DNA of 48,466 bases, taken from assembly GCF_003350005.1 (NCBI RefSeq), contig NZ_QLKS01000008.1, positions 1 to 48,466 on the forward strand, written 5' to 3'. Source of the DNA: Psychrobacter proteolyticus (GTDB lineage Bacteria > Pseudomonadota > Gammaproteobacteria > Pseudomonadales > Moraxellaceae). The position numbers and the translations under genes are program-made. Under the pieces are notes generated by a model. The model saw nothing but the letters and a program-made list of their open reading frames with translations. It was not told where the DNA came from and did not search any database. Shown here in pieces: positions 1 to 8,455 of the stretch (within the stretch, counting starts at the first letter, position 1; each line of letters starts with the position of its first letter).

Positions 1-50
1 ACCGCCCTTTCACGGCGGTAACGGGGGTTCGAATCCCCCTGGGGACGCCA
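1..50 (+). tRNA. tRNA-Glu (UUC), 5' part outside the window
   Basis: The window opens inside the anticodon arm: a five-pair CCGCC/GGCGG stem holds the loop CTTTCAC, so the anticodon is TTC (Glu). It is followed by a short variable region, a T arm with GTTCGAATC, the 3' acceptor strand GGGGAC and an encoded CCA ending at position 50. The D arm and 5' acceptor strand lie upstream of the window. Confidence 0.93.
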
Positions 51-112
51 CTATTCGGCGTCACTTATTAGCACTTTTGCTTAGCATCAGATTAGACTAA
101 TAAGCGAACAAT

Positions 113-150
113 AAAAAAGCCCAGTCATCATACGGTGACTGGGCTTTTTT
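113..150 (+). terminator. Rho-independent terminator after tRNA-Glu
   Basis: The stem GCCCAGTCA / TGACTGGGC is flanked by an A-run on the left and a T-run on the right, with an 8-base loop. It can therefore terminate in both directions. It lies about 60 bases after the tRNA end and most likely ends the tRNA transcript. Confidence 0.88.
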
Positions 151-277
151 ATGTCTGTCGTTTCTTGAAATCCTCTATTCTGTTGTCGTTAGCTTATTAT
201 TAATAGCTGCTAGCTTAGTGTTGATAGCGCTATTGCCAACCTATCTAATACTCGTTAATATCGATCTGATAAGCATA

Positions 278-305
278 TTGATAAAGTGCAGCCACATACT
301 ATAAA
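278..305 (+). promoter_or_regulatory. Candidate sigma-70 promoter for the LysE-type exporter
   Basis: TTGATA (278-283) and TATAAA (300-305) are separated by 16 bp and lie about 40 bp before the start codon at 343. The rest of the tRNA-to-exporter gap (151-342) shows no other gene or structure that I can support. Confidence 0.5.
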
Positions 306-342
306 TGATGGGGCTTGGCGTGATTAAAGGGAAGTGATTGCG

Positions 343-996
343 ATGTTTGGTATCGAGAATTATCTGGGGTTTATCTTGGCGGCTATTTTATTAAACCTAA
401 CGCCAGGTACGGATAGCATGTACATCATCACCCGTAGTATTTCACAGGGGCAAACAGCAGGGTTTTATTCTGTTCTTGGCATTACTTCGGGTATTTTGGT
501 ACATACGTTATTGGCAGCGCTAGGATTGTCCGTATTACTTGCCAACTCCCCTACCGCTTTTATGATTGTCAAATATGTTGGGGCCAGCTATTTGTGTTAT
601 TTAGGCTTTAAGATGCTGACGAGTAAAAACTCTAACTCGATAGCAAACAATTTATCCAAAGATCAGAACGTGACTAGTCAAAAGGCTGTGGATGGTTGGC
701 AAATATACAAGCAAGGTGTGTTGACCAATACTTTTAACCCAAAAGTCGCTTTATTTTTCTTGGCGTTCTTTCCTCAGTTTATCGACGCTAGTTATGCTTA
801 TGGCATGCTGTCATTTTTGATGTTGGGGCTGACTTTTGCCACTACAGGCTTTATATGGTGCTTGAGTTTGGCACTGCTAGCGTCAAAATTCAGCAAAAAA
901 CTAAGAGAGAATCCAAAAATTGAATTCATGATGAATAAAATAAGTGGTGTCGTATTTATGGGGCTAGGAATTAAGCTGCTGACTGAAAAGGCTTGA
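343..996 (+). CDS. LysE/RhtB family amino-acid exporter
   Basis: A 217-residue hydrophobic protein of the LysE/RhtB translocator family, which exports amino acids or derivatives such as homoserine, threonine or lysine across the inner membrane. The N-terminal LTPGTDSMYIITRS segment is the family hallmark (usual form PGP), followed by the helix containing G-A-S-Y-L-C-Y-L-G and the N-P-K-V-A-L-F-F-L segment typical of the second half. About six membrane segments are visible and the length is normal. A GTG at 334 is in frame, but the AAGGGA ribosome site at 327-332 is spaced correctly for the ATG at 343, which I prefer. It is a single gene with its own promoter and a downstream bidirectional terminator. 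Substrate cannot be told from the sequence. Confidence 0.88.
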   Translation: MFGIENYLGFILAAILLNLTPGTDSMYIITRSISQGQTAGFYSVLGITSGILVHTLLAALGLSVLLANSPTAFMIVKYVGASYLCYLGFKMLTSKNSNSIANNLSKDQNVTSQKAVDGWQIYKQGVLTNTFNPKVALFFLAFFPQFIDASYAYGMLSFLMLGLTFATTGFIWCLSLALLASKFSKKLRENPKIEFMMNKISGVVFMGLGIKLLTEKA

Positions 997-1031
997 AGAG
1001 TAGAGTAACAAGCAGAAAAAACGTCTTCCAT

Positions 1032-1074
1032 AAAAAAGCCCAACCCCCTACTTTGACGGAGATTGGGCTTTTTT
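1032..1074. terminator. Bidirectional terminator between exporter and acnA
   Basis: An A-run, the stem GCCCAA / TTGGGC and a T-run surround a 19-base loop. The symmetry lets it end the plus-strand exporter transcript and the convergent acnA transcript. Confidence 0.85.
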
Positions 1075-1095
1075 CATGCCAAGTCTAGTACATCA

Positions 1096-3933
1096 CTAGC
1101 CAGCTTCTTTGCTTTCAGCAGCCAGTTGACGTAGTACATAGTGCAATACGCCGCCATGACGCACATATTCGCGCTCTTTTGGCGTTTGTAGACCGACATT
1201 TACCTCAAAGGTTTCTGCCGTTCCGTCAGCACGTGTAGCCGTAACCGTGGCTGTTTTACTCTCGCCATTGTCCAGACCTGTGATGCTCAGCACTTCAGAA
1301 CCATCTAGTTTGTATGTCTCCGCATTTTGACCGTCTTTAAACGTCAATGGCAACACGCCCATACCGACTAGGTTTGAACGGTGAATACGCTCAAACGAGC
1401 TGGTCAATACGGCTTTTACACCTAGCAAGATAGTACCTTTGGCTGCCCAATCACGGCTCGAACCAGAACCATACTCTGCTCCACCAAGCACGACGAGCGG
1501 ACGCTTGTCTTCTTTATACTTCATCGCTGCATTATAGATAGGCATTTCTTCGCCATCTTGTAGCGTAGCGCTGTCATCTTTGAAGTAATAAGTATAGCCC
1601 CCTTCTTTACCGCCCATCATCGTGTTTTTAATACGGATGTTGGCAAAGGTACCACGGGTCATGACTGCATCGTTACCACGGCGTGAGCCATAGCTATTGA
1701 AGTCTGCTTCCATCACACCGCGCTCTTGCAAGTACTTACCTGCTGGTGAGTCTGGATCGATATTACCTGCTGGTGAGATATGATCGGTAGTGATTGAGTC
1801 ACCAAACAGACCTAAGATACGCGCGCCTTCGATATCAGGAATGCCTTCTGGCTCCATGGTCATACCATCAAAGAACGGTGGGTTTTTGATATACGTTGAC
1901 CTTTCATCCCATGGATATAGTTGGCTATCCGCTGAACTAATTGCGTTCCATGCGGCACTACCGTCGAACACTTCGCCGTAGTTTTTGCGAAACATATCAG
2001 CATCAATATTGTTGGCAATTAACTCGTTGATCTCTTCTGAAGTCGGCCAGATATCTTTTAGGAATACATCATTGCCATCTTGATCCTGTCCGAGTGGATG
2101 AGTCGTCAAGTCAATATCAACAGTACCTGCCAGCGCATAGGCAACCACTAGCGGTGGTGATGCTAAGTAACTGGCTTTGACATGTGAGTGAATACGACCT
2201 TCAAAGTTACGGTTACCAGACAGTACCGCTGCCGCGACTAAGTCATTTTCTTCAATGCCTTTTTCGATCTCTTCTGACAATGGCCCTGAATTACCGATAC
2301 ACGTGGTACACCCATAACCGACTAGGTAGAAGCCCGTTTTTTCTAGCTCATCCATTAGATGGGTTTTCTCAAGATAGTCGGTTACGACTTTAGAACCGGG
2401 TGCGAGCGATGTCTTAACCCAAGGTTTGGCTTTAAGTCCTTTGGCAGCCGCTTTTTTGGCCACTAGTCCTGCACCAATCATTACTGCTGGGTTTGAGGTG
2501 TTGGTACAAGAAGTAATAGCAGCAATAACTACCGATCCGTCTCGTAACTTATGCTGCTTATCATCGATGCTGACATTTGAGAAGACATTGTTTGCTGGCG
2601 CATAACTTGCATTGTCATCACTCGTATCAACTTCGATATTCGGTTCAGCTGCCAAGTGTTCCGCTTGCTCTTGCTCACCGCCTTCTTGATCAAAGCGTAC
2701 TTTGCCTTCTACTTCTGACTTGCGATCTTTGGTCATTTTTTCTAGCGTTTCGCCAAACTTCTCATGCATATCAGACAAATTGATACGCTGCTGTGGCAAG
2801 TTTGGACCAGCAAGTGCTGGCTGTACTGACGATAGATCTAGCTCTAACTTACTCGAATAAGTCGCCGCAGGTGTATCGGCATCGTGCCATAAGCCTTGCG
2901 CCTTAGCATATTTTTCAACCAGCTCAATCTGCTCTTCGTCACGGCCTGATAGACGCAGGTAATCAATCGCCATTTGGTCAATTGGGAAAATACCACAAGT
3001 CGCACCATACTCTGGTGACATGTTGGCAATGGTAGCGCGGTCCGCTAGCGGCATACTGTGTAAGCCTTCGCCATAAAACTCGACGAACTTACCTACCACA
3101 CCATGTGCACGCAACATCTCAACGACACGTAATACCAAATCGGTTGCCGTGACGCCTTCGGTTAGCTTACCTTTTAACTCAAAACCGACCACTTGTGGAA
3201 TCAGCATCGATGACGGTTGACCCAGCATCGCGGCTTCAGCTTCGATACCGCCCACACCCCAACCAAGCACGCCAATACCATTAATCATCGTGGTATGGCT
3301 ATCTGTACCAAATACTGTATCTGGATAAGCTGTCAGCTCGCCATCGACGTCTGCTGCCATCACCACACGGGCTAGATACTCAAGGTTAACCTGATGCACG
3401 ATACCTGTCGCTGGCGGTACCACGACAAAGTTTTCAAAGGCTTGCTTGCCCCAATGCAAAAATTCATAGCGCTCATTATTACGCTTAAATTCAATCTTCT
3501 CATTCAAATCTAGCGCATCTTTGCGACCATAAGCATCGACCTGTACAGAGTGATCGACGACCAGCTCACTAGGGATAAACGGATTGATCTGCTCAGCCTT
3601 TCCACCAAGCTCGACAACTGCATCACGCATCGCCGCCAAATCAACCACCGAAGGTACACCAGTGAAATCCTGCAATACCACACGCGCTGGCATAAAGGCG
3701 ATTTCTTTTGACGCCTCAGCCCCTGCATCCCAATTAGCAACCGCTTCGATATGGTTTTTGCCAACCGACTGGCCACCGTCTTCGTTACGCAATAGGTTTT
3801 CTAATACCACTTTCATACAAAATGGTAGTGTCTTGATATGCTCATAAGTTTCGGTCAGCTTTGGTAGGCTGTAGTAGGCATGTTCCTTGCCAGCAACCGA
3901 AAGGGTGTCTTTTACATCAAAAATATCACTCAT
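1096..3933 (-). CDS. acnA: Aconitate hydratase A
   Basis: It interconverts citrate and isocitrate in the TCA cycle (cytosolic [4Fe-4S] enzyme, AcnA/IRP1 family). The iron-sulfur ligands are Cys476 in SCTNTSNP and Cys542/Cys545 in GCTTCIGNSG. The D-S-H-T-T motif is near residue 211, and the C-terminal swivel domain carries GDSITTDHISPAG and YGSGSSRDWAAKG. I chose the ATG at 3933 because a strong AAGGAAG ribosome site precedes it; the longer frame to 3969 adds 12 residues without one. At 945 residues it is longer than E. coli AcnA (891), mostly because of an acidic, Gln/Glu-rich low-complexity insert at about 400-450 between the N-terminal and cysteine regions. The 296-bp gap upstream (3934-4229) presumably holds its promoter; no operator was recognised there. 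Confidence 0.97.
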   Translation of the reverse strand: MSDIFDVKDTLSVAGKEHAYYSLPKLTETYEHIKTLPFCMKVVLENLLRNEDGGQSVGKNHIEAVANWDAGAEASKEIAFMPARVVLQDFTGVPSVVDLAAMRDAVVELGGKAEQINPFIPSELVVDHSVQVDAYGRKDALDLNEKIEFKRNNERYEFLHWGKQAFENFVVVPPATGIVHQVNLEYLARVVMAADVDGELTAYPDTVFGTDSHTTMINGIGVLGWGVGGIEAEAAMLGQPSSMLIPQVVGFELKGKLTEGVTATDLVLRVVEMLRAHGVVGKFVEFYGEGLHSMPLADRATIANMSPEYGATCGIFPIDQMAIDYLRLSGRDEEQIELVEKYAKAQGLWHDADTPAATYSSKLELDLSSVQPALAGPNLPQQRINLSDMHEKFGETLEKMTKDRKSEVEGKVRFDQEGGEQEQAEHLAAEPNIEVDTSDDNASYAPANNVFSNVSIDDKQHKLRDGSVVIAAITSCTNTSNPAVMIGAGLVAKKAAAKGLKAKPWVKTSLAPGSKVVTDYLEKTHLMDELEKTGFYLVGYGCTTCIGNSGPLSEEIEKGIEENDLVAAAVLSGNRNFEGRIHSHVKASYLASPPLVVAYALAGTVDIDLTTHPLGQDQDGNDVFLKDIWPTSEEINELIANNIDADMFRKNYGEVFDGSAAWNAISSADSQLYPWDERSTYIKNPPFFDGMTMEPEGIPDIEGARILGLFGDSITTDHISPAGNIDPDSPAGKYLQERGVMEADFNSYGSRRGNDAVMTRGTFANIRIKNTMMGGKEGGYTYYFKDDSATLQDGEEMPIYNAAMKYKEDKRPLVVLGGAEYGSGSSRDWAAKGTILLGVKAVLTSSFERIHRSNLVGMGVLPLTFKDGQNAETYKLDGSEVLSITGLDNGESKTATVTATRADGTAETFEVNVGLQTPKEREYVRHGGVLHYVLRQLAAESKEAG

Positions 3934-4229
3934 GATAGCTTCCTTATCGTTGTTATAAATCCTGGACATAAATTATTATAAGTTTATGTATGACTGGTGG
4001 CTCAATAAATGATTGATCTGTCTTGGATCAGCAGAACAGTTTCGCAAAACTGTCTGATAAAAGTCAGTGTTAACAAAAGAGATAATCATATCTGTAGTGA
4101 TTAACAGAAACTCCCTTTTACCATAACAAACATACAAGGCTTTGTTAACGTCTGGACGTTGTCGAATCGTGGCACAATCGTAAACGTAACAACGGTTTAG
4201 CGAGCTATTTTTAAGCAATCCCTTTCTAT

Positions 4230-5300
4230 TTATTTTTTGTCTTTTTTACGTCGTCCATTGCGGAATACGTAGCTGTCTTCATAAAAGCCAGTATTGGCAT
4301 TTTCTGCCCAAAAGTGTGGCACCCCTAAAATTGGTAAAGGCGCAAGCTGGCGCGGTTTGACGTCATCATTTGATAATAATGTGTCCATGTATTCGGCAAC
4401 CTTGTCATCCAAATAGCGCATACGTTCAGCTAATGATAAGGTAAAGAATTCTTGTGCAACGTGAATGACAATGCTGTGAGCGCATAGAGGTTTGCGTGGG
4501 TGTACCAACTGCTCAAGCAGTGCATGCCCAAAAATATAGACTGCGGCTTGAGCGCTGTTATCAGGCTGAGTTGGGTTGTCCCATTTAGCACGCGGCTTCA
4601 CCAAACTTGCCTGCCAGTCAAAATCAACCAATGCCTCACCGATACTAGCATCAGAAGTCACTAGCACTGCGCCATTCTCATCAAAGACAGTAATAGTGTC
4701 GCGCACACGCCCTCGACGCTCACTGATGCCTTGCTTTTCGATTTCTAGCATATGATAGTAATTGAGCACAGCCTTAGTCTTCGGAAAGGTCAGCCAAATA
4801 CTACTATTAAACAAGTCATGCAAGTTATCACGCGTCGGGATATTGCCAGTTGTGCCGATGAAATGCTCATAAGCTTCCCCTCCAGGCAATGCATTTTGAG
4901 AGACGAACTGTAGCGTCTGAGATTTGTGGTCATGAGCAGGTTTAGTATGTGGTAACGGCTGCTCTAAATGATTTGCCTGCTGCGTCATCGCCGTTTTTAA
5001 GACTTTGGCAATCGTGTCAGGCGTATTGATGCCAGAAGCATTTATATCGTGCTCATATAGACTTTTCGCATTATCCAAACCTTCTGAATCATTCGAACCA
5101 TCCAAGCTATTTCTCTGTGATTTCGAGCGACTAAGGCGCTCAATCGTGTTGCTGATATAACTCAATTGAGTAATATGCGATAACCAAGGCACTTGCCAAT
5201 CAATGGCAGCAAAGCTGTTATCAAGCTGACCTTCTACTACAGGCAGCTGCTTAGTATGAGTATCAGAGTTAAGTGTGGCGGGTAAATCACTGGCAGGCAT
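4230..5300 (-). CDS. DUF3025 domain protein, function unknown
   Basis: A 356-residue protein whose C-terminal two thirds resemble the DUF3025 family: the block SIWLTFPKTKAVLNYYH (about 168-184) is followed by RGRVRDTITVFDENGAVLVTSD and a C-terminal PxLGVPHFWAEN segment. The first about 130 residues are polar and probably disordered. No signal peptide or membrane segment is seen, so it is likely cytoplasmic. It is divergent from the YdjM-like gene (117 bp between starts). The family has no assigned function, and there is no clear catalytic motif beyond conserved aromatic and acidic residues. Start ATG at 5300 is preceded by a purine-rich AGAGAG. Confidence 0.72.
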   Translation of the reverse strand: MPASDLPATLNSDTHTKQLPVVEGQLDNSFAAIDWQVPWLSHITQLSYISNTIERLSRSKSQRNSLDGSNDSEGLDNAKSLYEHDINASGINTPDTIAKVLKTAMTQQANHLEQPLPHTKPAHDHKSQTLQFVSQNALPGGEAYEHFIGTTGNIPTRDNLHDLFNSSIWLTFPKTKAVLNYYHMLEIEKQGISERRGRVRDTITVFDENGAVLVTSDASIGEALVDFDWQASLVKPRAKWDNPTQPDNSAQAAVYIFGHALLEQLVHPRKPLCAHSIVIHVAQEFFTLSLAERMRYLDDKVAEYMDTLLSNDDVKPRQLAPLPILGVPHFWAENANTGFYEDSYVFRNGRRKKDKK

Positions 5301-5417
5301 AGAAGCTCTCTCTTACAGGCTATCTCTATTAGACGTATGGATGGTCTATGGTATCATGGTGCGCTTTTTTACTGCTAGATACGCCGCTCGAAAGGACTTT
5401 TTGAGCGCTATGGATGA

Positions 5418-6143
5418 ATGAGTTTTATGGCAAATTTTAATACCCACTTAAATGTCGCCTTTATGGTCAGCGGCACACTGAGTTTGACGGTTTATAAAGC
5501 TGGATTGATTGATGATTCAGGGTTTTTGGTGTGCGTGGCGCTTGGTACTATCGGTGGGTTGCTGCCAGACTTGGATTCTGATAATTCAACACCGATTAAG
5601 CTCGGTTTTAATATCACCTCGTTTATATTTGCCTTTGGACTGGTCATGCATTGGCGTAGTGATTTGAGCTTACTAGCATTGATAGTATTGTGGCTGGCGG
5701 GCTACGGTTTTATGCGTTATGTGGTTTTTCATATTTTTACTACTATGACGGTGCATCGCGGTGTCATCCACTCTGTGCCGTATATGGCGATACTGGGATT
5801 GGGTCTGACGTGCCTAAGTTATTATGGCTTGCACCTACCACTGACGACCAGCTGGTTTTATGGGCTGTTTCTATTTGGTGGCGCGATAGTGCATTTGTCA
5901 TTGGACGAGCTGTATAGCGTCAATTTGTCCAATATGAAAATGAAGCGCTCATCGGGTACGGCGATGAAGTTTTATCAGCCAAAAGACAAATGGTGGTACC
6001 TACTCTTATATACTGTCCTTGCGCTACTGGTATATGCCGCCCCACCTTTTGAGATGTTTTGGTCACGACTAAGCGATCCTTCTGCATGGGCGCAGCTCAA
6101 AGTCGGCATATTGCCAGAATTAATAAAAAGTATGCTGCAATAA
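5418..6143 (+). CDS. YdjM-like membrane-bound metal-dependent hydrolase family protein
   Basis: A 241-residue inner-membrane protein of the YdjM/DUF457 family. Conserved polar residues lie in or near membrane segments: GGLLPDLDSDNS (about 45-57), HRGVIHS (about 113-119) and HLSLDEL (about 162-168). These His/Asp motifs are why the family is called a putative metal-dependent hydrolase; activity has not been shown as far as I know. About six hydrophobic helices are visible. The start is uncertain: ATG at 5418 overlaps a tiny out-of-frame ATG-GAT-GAA-TGA, and the GGATGA at 5412-5417 is better spaced for an alternative ATG at 5427 (238 residues). Confidence 0.75.
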   Translation: MSFMANFNTHLNVAFMVSGTLSLTVYKAGLIDDSGFLVCVALGTIGGLLPDLDSDNSTPIKLGFNITSFIFAFGLVMHWRSDLSLLALIVLWLAGYGFMRYVVFHIFTTMTVHRGVIHSVPYMAILGLGLTCLSYYGLHLPLTTSWFYGLFLFGGAIVHLSLDELYSVNLSNMKMKRSSGTAMKFYQPKDKWWYLLLYTVLALLVYAAPPFEMFWSRLSDPSAWAQLKVGILPELIKSMLQ

Positions 6144-6202
6144 AGTTATCAAAAGACCATTGAGCCTAAACGAATAAGCCCAAACAAAAATTAGAGTAAA
6201 AT

Positions 6203-6796
6203 ATGCAATCTTACCCAGATCCTTGCCCTTGCCAAATCAATCCAACAGCAGAGACGGCAGACGCTCCACTATCCTATCAAGACTGCTGCCAGCCTTATCA
6301 TGATGCTTTTTATAATGGTGCTTTTTATAATGATGAGGTTGATAAAACAGATGGTATAAAAGCGGAGACAGCCGAGCGGCTTATGCGTACGCGCTATAGC
6401 GCCTTTGTGCTCATAAAACCAGACTATATCGTCAATACCACAGTGCCTGCGCAGCAAGCATTACTTGGTGTTGCAGCGATTGAAAGTTGGGCTAAAGAGA
6501 CGGACTGGGCAGGATTAGAAATCGTAGAGCACACGCCAAAACTCGGTAAACGTCATGCACAGGTTGAGTTTAAGGCTTATTTTAAAAGTCCTGAGGAAAC
6601 ATCAGGTGGTTTAGCAGAAAAAATACAGGCGCATCATGAACTGTCCACCTTCGTGAAGGTAGAAGACAAGGCTAATAACGATGCGCGCTGGTATTTCTTA
6701 GACCCGACGATTCCGATGACTGTCAGCCAAAAGCAACCGTGTATTTGTGGTTCTGGAGAGAAATTTAAGCGATGTTGTGGGAAGTATTTAGGTTAG
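6203..6796 (+). CDS. ychJ: YchJ family protein with two SEC-C-type zinc motifs
   Basis: A 197-residue soluble protein of the YchJ (UPF0225) family. It has the family layout: an N-terminal cysteine cluster (Cys8, Cys10, Cys28, Cys29), a central NTF2-like region starting at AERLMRTRYSAFV, and a C-terminal SEC-C motif C-I-C-G-S-G-E-K-F-K-R-C-C-G (Cys180, 182, 191, 192) expected to bind zinc. The exact function is unknown. The N-terminal part carries a small insertion (about residues 33-50) encoded by a 15-base tandem duplication. It is convergent with the PIN gene, with only 3 bp between the two stop codons. Confidence 0.88.
   Translation: MQSYPDPCPCQINPTAETADAPLSYQDCCQPYHDAFYNGAFYNDEVDKTDGIKAETAERLMRTRYSAFVLIKPDYIVNTTVPAQQALLGVAAIESWAKETDWAGLEIVEHTPKLGKRHAQVEFKAYFKSPEETSGGLAEKIQAHHELSTFVKVEDKANNDARWYFLDPTIPMTVSQKQPCICGSGEKFKRCCGKYLG
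6302..6331 (+). repeat. Two tandem 15-bp units inside ychJ
   Basis: Units 6302-6316 and 6317-6331 differ at one base (GATGCTTTTTATAAT and GGTGCTTTTTATAAT). They encode the echoing D-A-F-Y-N / G-A-F-Y-N in a variable loop after the first cysteine cluster, and look like a recent in-frame slippage duplication. Confidence 0.8.
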
Positions 6797-6799
6797 TTT

Positions 6800-7267
6800 C
6801 TAGAGTATTTTGTCTAATTCATAGAGTTTATATAAATCTTCAAGTTGTGGTAAGTGCTTGTCATTGGATAATAGTTCTATACCATTTATCTTAGCTGTAG
6901 CAAAATGAAATATATCAAACTGACGTTTATCAATATTCTTGTTTATATTTTTTTTGCTAGCTTCGAATTTATCTAATCGATATAAATCTGCAGCCAAATC
7001 TGCTACATTTTGGCTAATGTCTAAAGTAGTTAGTCCATTCATGACATCAATATATTTTTTGATATCACTTTCTTGAGTTTTCCAAAGAAAATAGCGTAAG
7101 AACTCATAACGGATAAGTGGAGTTATGACTACCTCTACATTTTCTGATTTTATTTCATTGCGCAAATCTTTCAAATTCTGTAAAAGCTCAGTATCATCTC
7201 CATCACTTTTGCCTTCGAGCAGACCAATCAGATAGTTTGTGTCTAACAGTTTCTCTTTCTCTTTCAT
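6800..7267 (-). CDS. PIN-domain ribonuclease, second gene of ATPase-PIN cassette
   Basis: A 155-residue protein with the PIN (VapC-like) fold signature. The four acidic metal-binding positions are visible: Asp9 in LLDTNYLIGLL, Glu55 in IRYEFLRYF, Asp118 in QFDIFHFATA and Asp136 in LLSNDKHL. PIN proteins are Mg/Mn-dependent RNases, often toxins. Its start codon overlaps the stop of the upstream ATPase gene by 4 bp (ATGA), so the two are translationally coupled. No small VapB-like antitoxin gene is adjacent; the partner is instead a 371-residue ABC-class ATPase. The gene is AT-rich compared with its neighbours and ends 3 bp from the ychJ stop. Role inferred: effector nuclease of a two-gene defence or toxin system. 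Confidence 0.85.
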   Translation of the reverse strand: MKEKEKLLDTNYLIGLLEGKSDGDDTELLQNLKDLRNEIKSENVEVVITPLIRYEFLRYFLWKTQESDIKKYIDVMNGLTTLDISQNVADLAADLYRLDKFEASKKNINKNIDKRQFDIFHFATAKINGIELLSNDKHLPQLEDLYKLYELDKIL

Positions 7268-8379
7268 GATTGCCCTACCTCTAACTGCTTAATTTTTTCA
7301 TCTAATAAGCTTAGTAATGCTTGTTTCGCCTCTGTTTGCTGTGGAGCATTGTCACGAGCCAGCTTAAGCTTGTTGATATCAATATCAAAAGCATCTTTTA
7401 GCAGGTCTACAAATGCAGCATTATTTGGATGTTCTATCAGCTCTGTTTTGACCACGCCGTCTTCTTTATCACGGTACAACTCATAGGCTTCGCCATGTTG
7501 TAACTGACTCAAAACAATAGCGGAATGGGTGGTAATATAAAACGTCGTATTCGGAAATAAACGCTTTAAAGTAGGAATAATAGTCGCTTGCCACTTGGTA
7601 TGTAGATGGCTTTCGATTTCATCGATAAATACCACTCCTTTGACATGGGCGATATTAGTTTCGTTGGTGAAGTAGCTATAACCTGCGATGATAGATTGCA
7701 TGATTTTAAGAATTGAAGCAAAACCGCTAGAAAGCTCGGATAGTTCGGTTTTTTTATCAGCAACTTTTATAAATACGCGGTTGTTTCCTGAGATTTCGAG
7801 AAATTTACTGTCGATTCGTTCGTCTACTTTGTTAAGTAAATTTAGCAGTGTAGTGATTTCAACTTCGCGATTATCTTCGGCGGTTTGGTAAGGGTTAGCA
7901 GATTGAGCACGCTGAATTATCCATTGGTTTAATAGTTCACCCATTCCTAAACTGTGCATTTTTTCATTATTCAAAGTCGAAAAACTTTCATCAATATATT
8001 TTTTTAAACGAGTATCCCGAGTACCAATGTTCTTATTTACATCTACTTCTTCATAATCAATGGTTCCACGGTTCAAAGCACCAATCATAACTACAGCTGA
8101 ATTATGACTTTCAAAGCCCTTTAAGCTTTTATCGGAGATATCATTAAATGTACGTTCATCAGAAATTATATTGTTAAATGCAAATAGTTCGTCACTCATA
8201 ATACTTGCATAAAGGAGTCCGTTGGTAGTGAAGCATAAAGTAAACAAAGCCTCCAAACACTTAGTCTTACCAATACCATTTTCACCAATCAGGCAATACA
8301 CTCTTTGATCAGGTTGAAAACTGAGATGTACATCACCGACACCTACCAGCTGTTTTATTTGAATGTCATTGCCTAACAT
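7264..8379 (-). CDS. ABC-class AAA ATPase (AAA_15/AAA_21 type), first gene of ATPase-PIN cassette
   Basis: A 371-residue soluble ATPase of the SMC/RecF-like ABC class. It has Walker A G-E-N-G-I-G-K-T (32-39), an ABC signature E-L-S-S-G-F-A-S (215-222), Walker B V-V-F-I-D-E-I-E (249-256; Asp253, Glu254) and a switch histidine in T-T-H-S-A (His285). A 150-residue helical insert lies between Walker A and the signature. The layout is that of the ATPase of OLD, Septu PtuA or PARIS AriA, but there is no TOPRIM domain; the C-terminal tail (about 320-371) is short and helical. The following gene is an overlapping PIN nuclease. AGGTG precedes the ATG, and a TATAAA on the minus strand (8411-8416) is a possible -10 in the 76-bp gap to yafJ. 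Confidence 0.88.
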   Translation of the reverse strand: MLGNDIQIKQLVGVGDVHLSFQPDQRVYCLIGENGIGKTKCLEALFTLCFTTNGLLYASIMSDELFAFNNIISDERTFNDISDKSLKGFESHNSAVVMIGALNRGTIDYEEVDVNKNIGTRDTRLKKYIDESFSTLNNEKMHSLGMGELLNQWIIQRAQSANPYQTAEDNREVEITTLLNLLNKVDERIDSKFLEISGNNRVFIKVADKKTELSELSSGFASILKIMQSIIAGYSYFTNETNIAHVKGVVFIDEIESHLHTKWQATIIPTLKRLFPNTTFYITTHSAIVLSQLQHGEAYELYRDKEDGVVKTELIEHPNNAAFVDLLKDAFDIDINKLKLARDNAPQQTEAKQALLSLLDEKIKQLEVGQS

Positions 8380-8455
8380 GGCTACACCTAATTTTTAGTT
8401 GACTATCGATTTTATAATGGGACATTGGATTTAAAAGTACAAGTAGGAATAGCTC

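Noticed and set aside
3976..4218. 80-residue ORF in the gap between the DUF3025 gene and acnA
   Set aside because: Composition is basic and irregular with no recognisable motif or ribosome site; the gap is better read as the acnA leader and promoter.
6800..7267. Ordinary VapBC toxin-antitoxin pair
   Set aside because: There is no small VapB-like antitoxin gene; the coupled partner is a 371-residue ABC-class ATPase.
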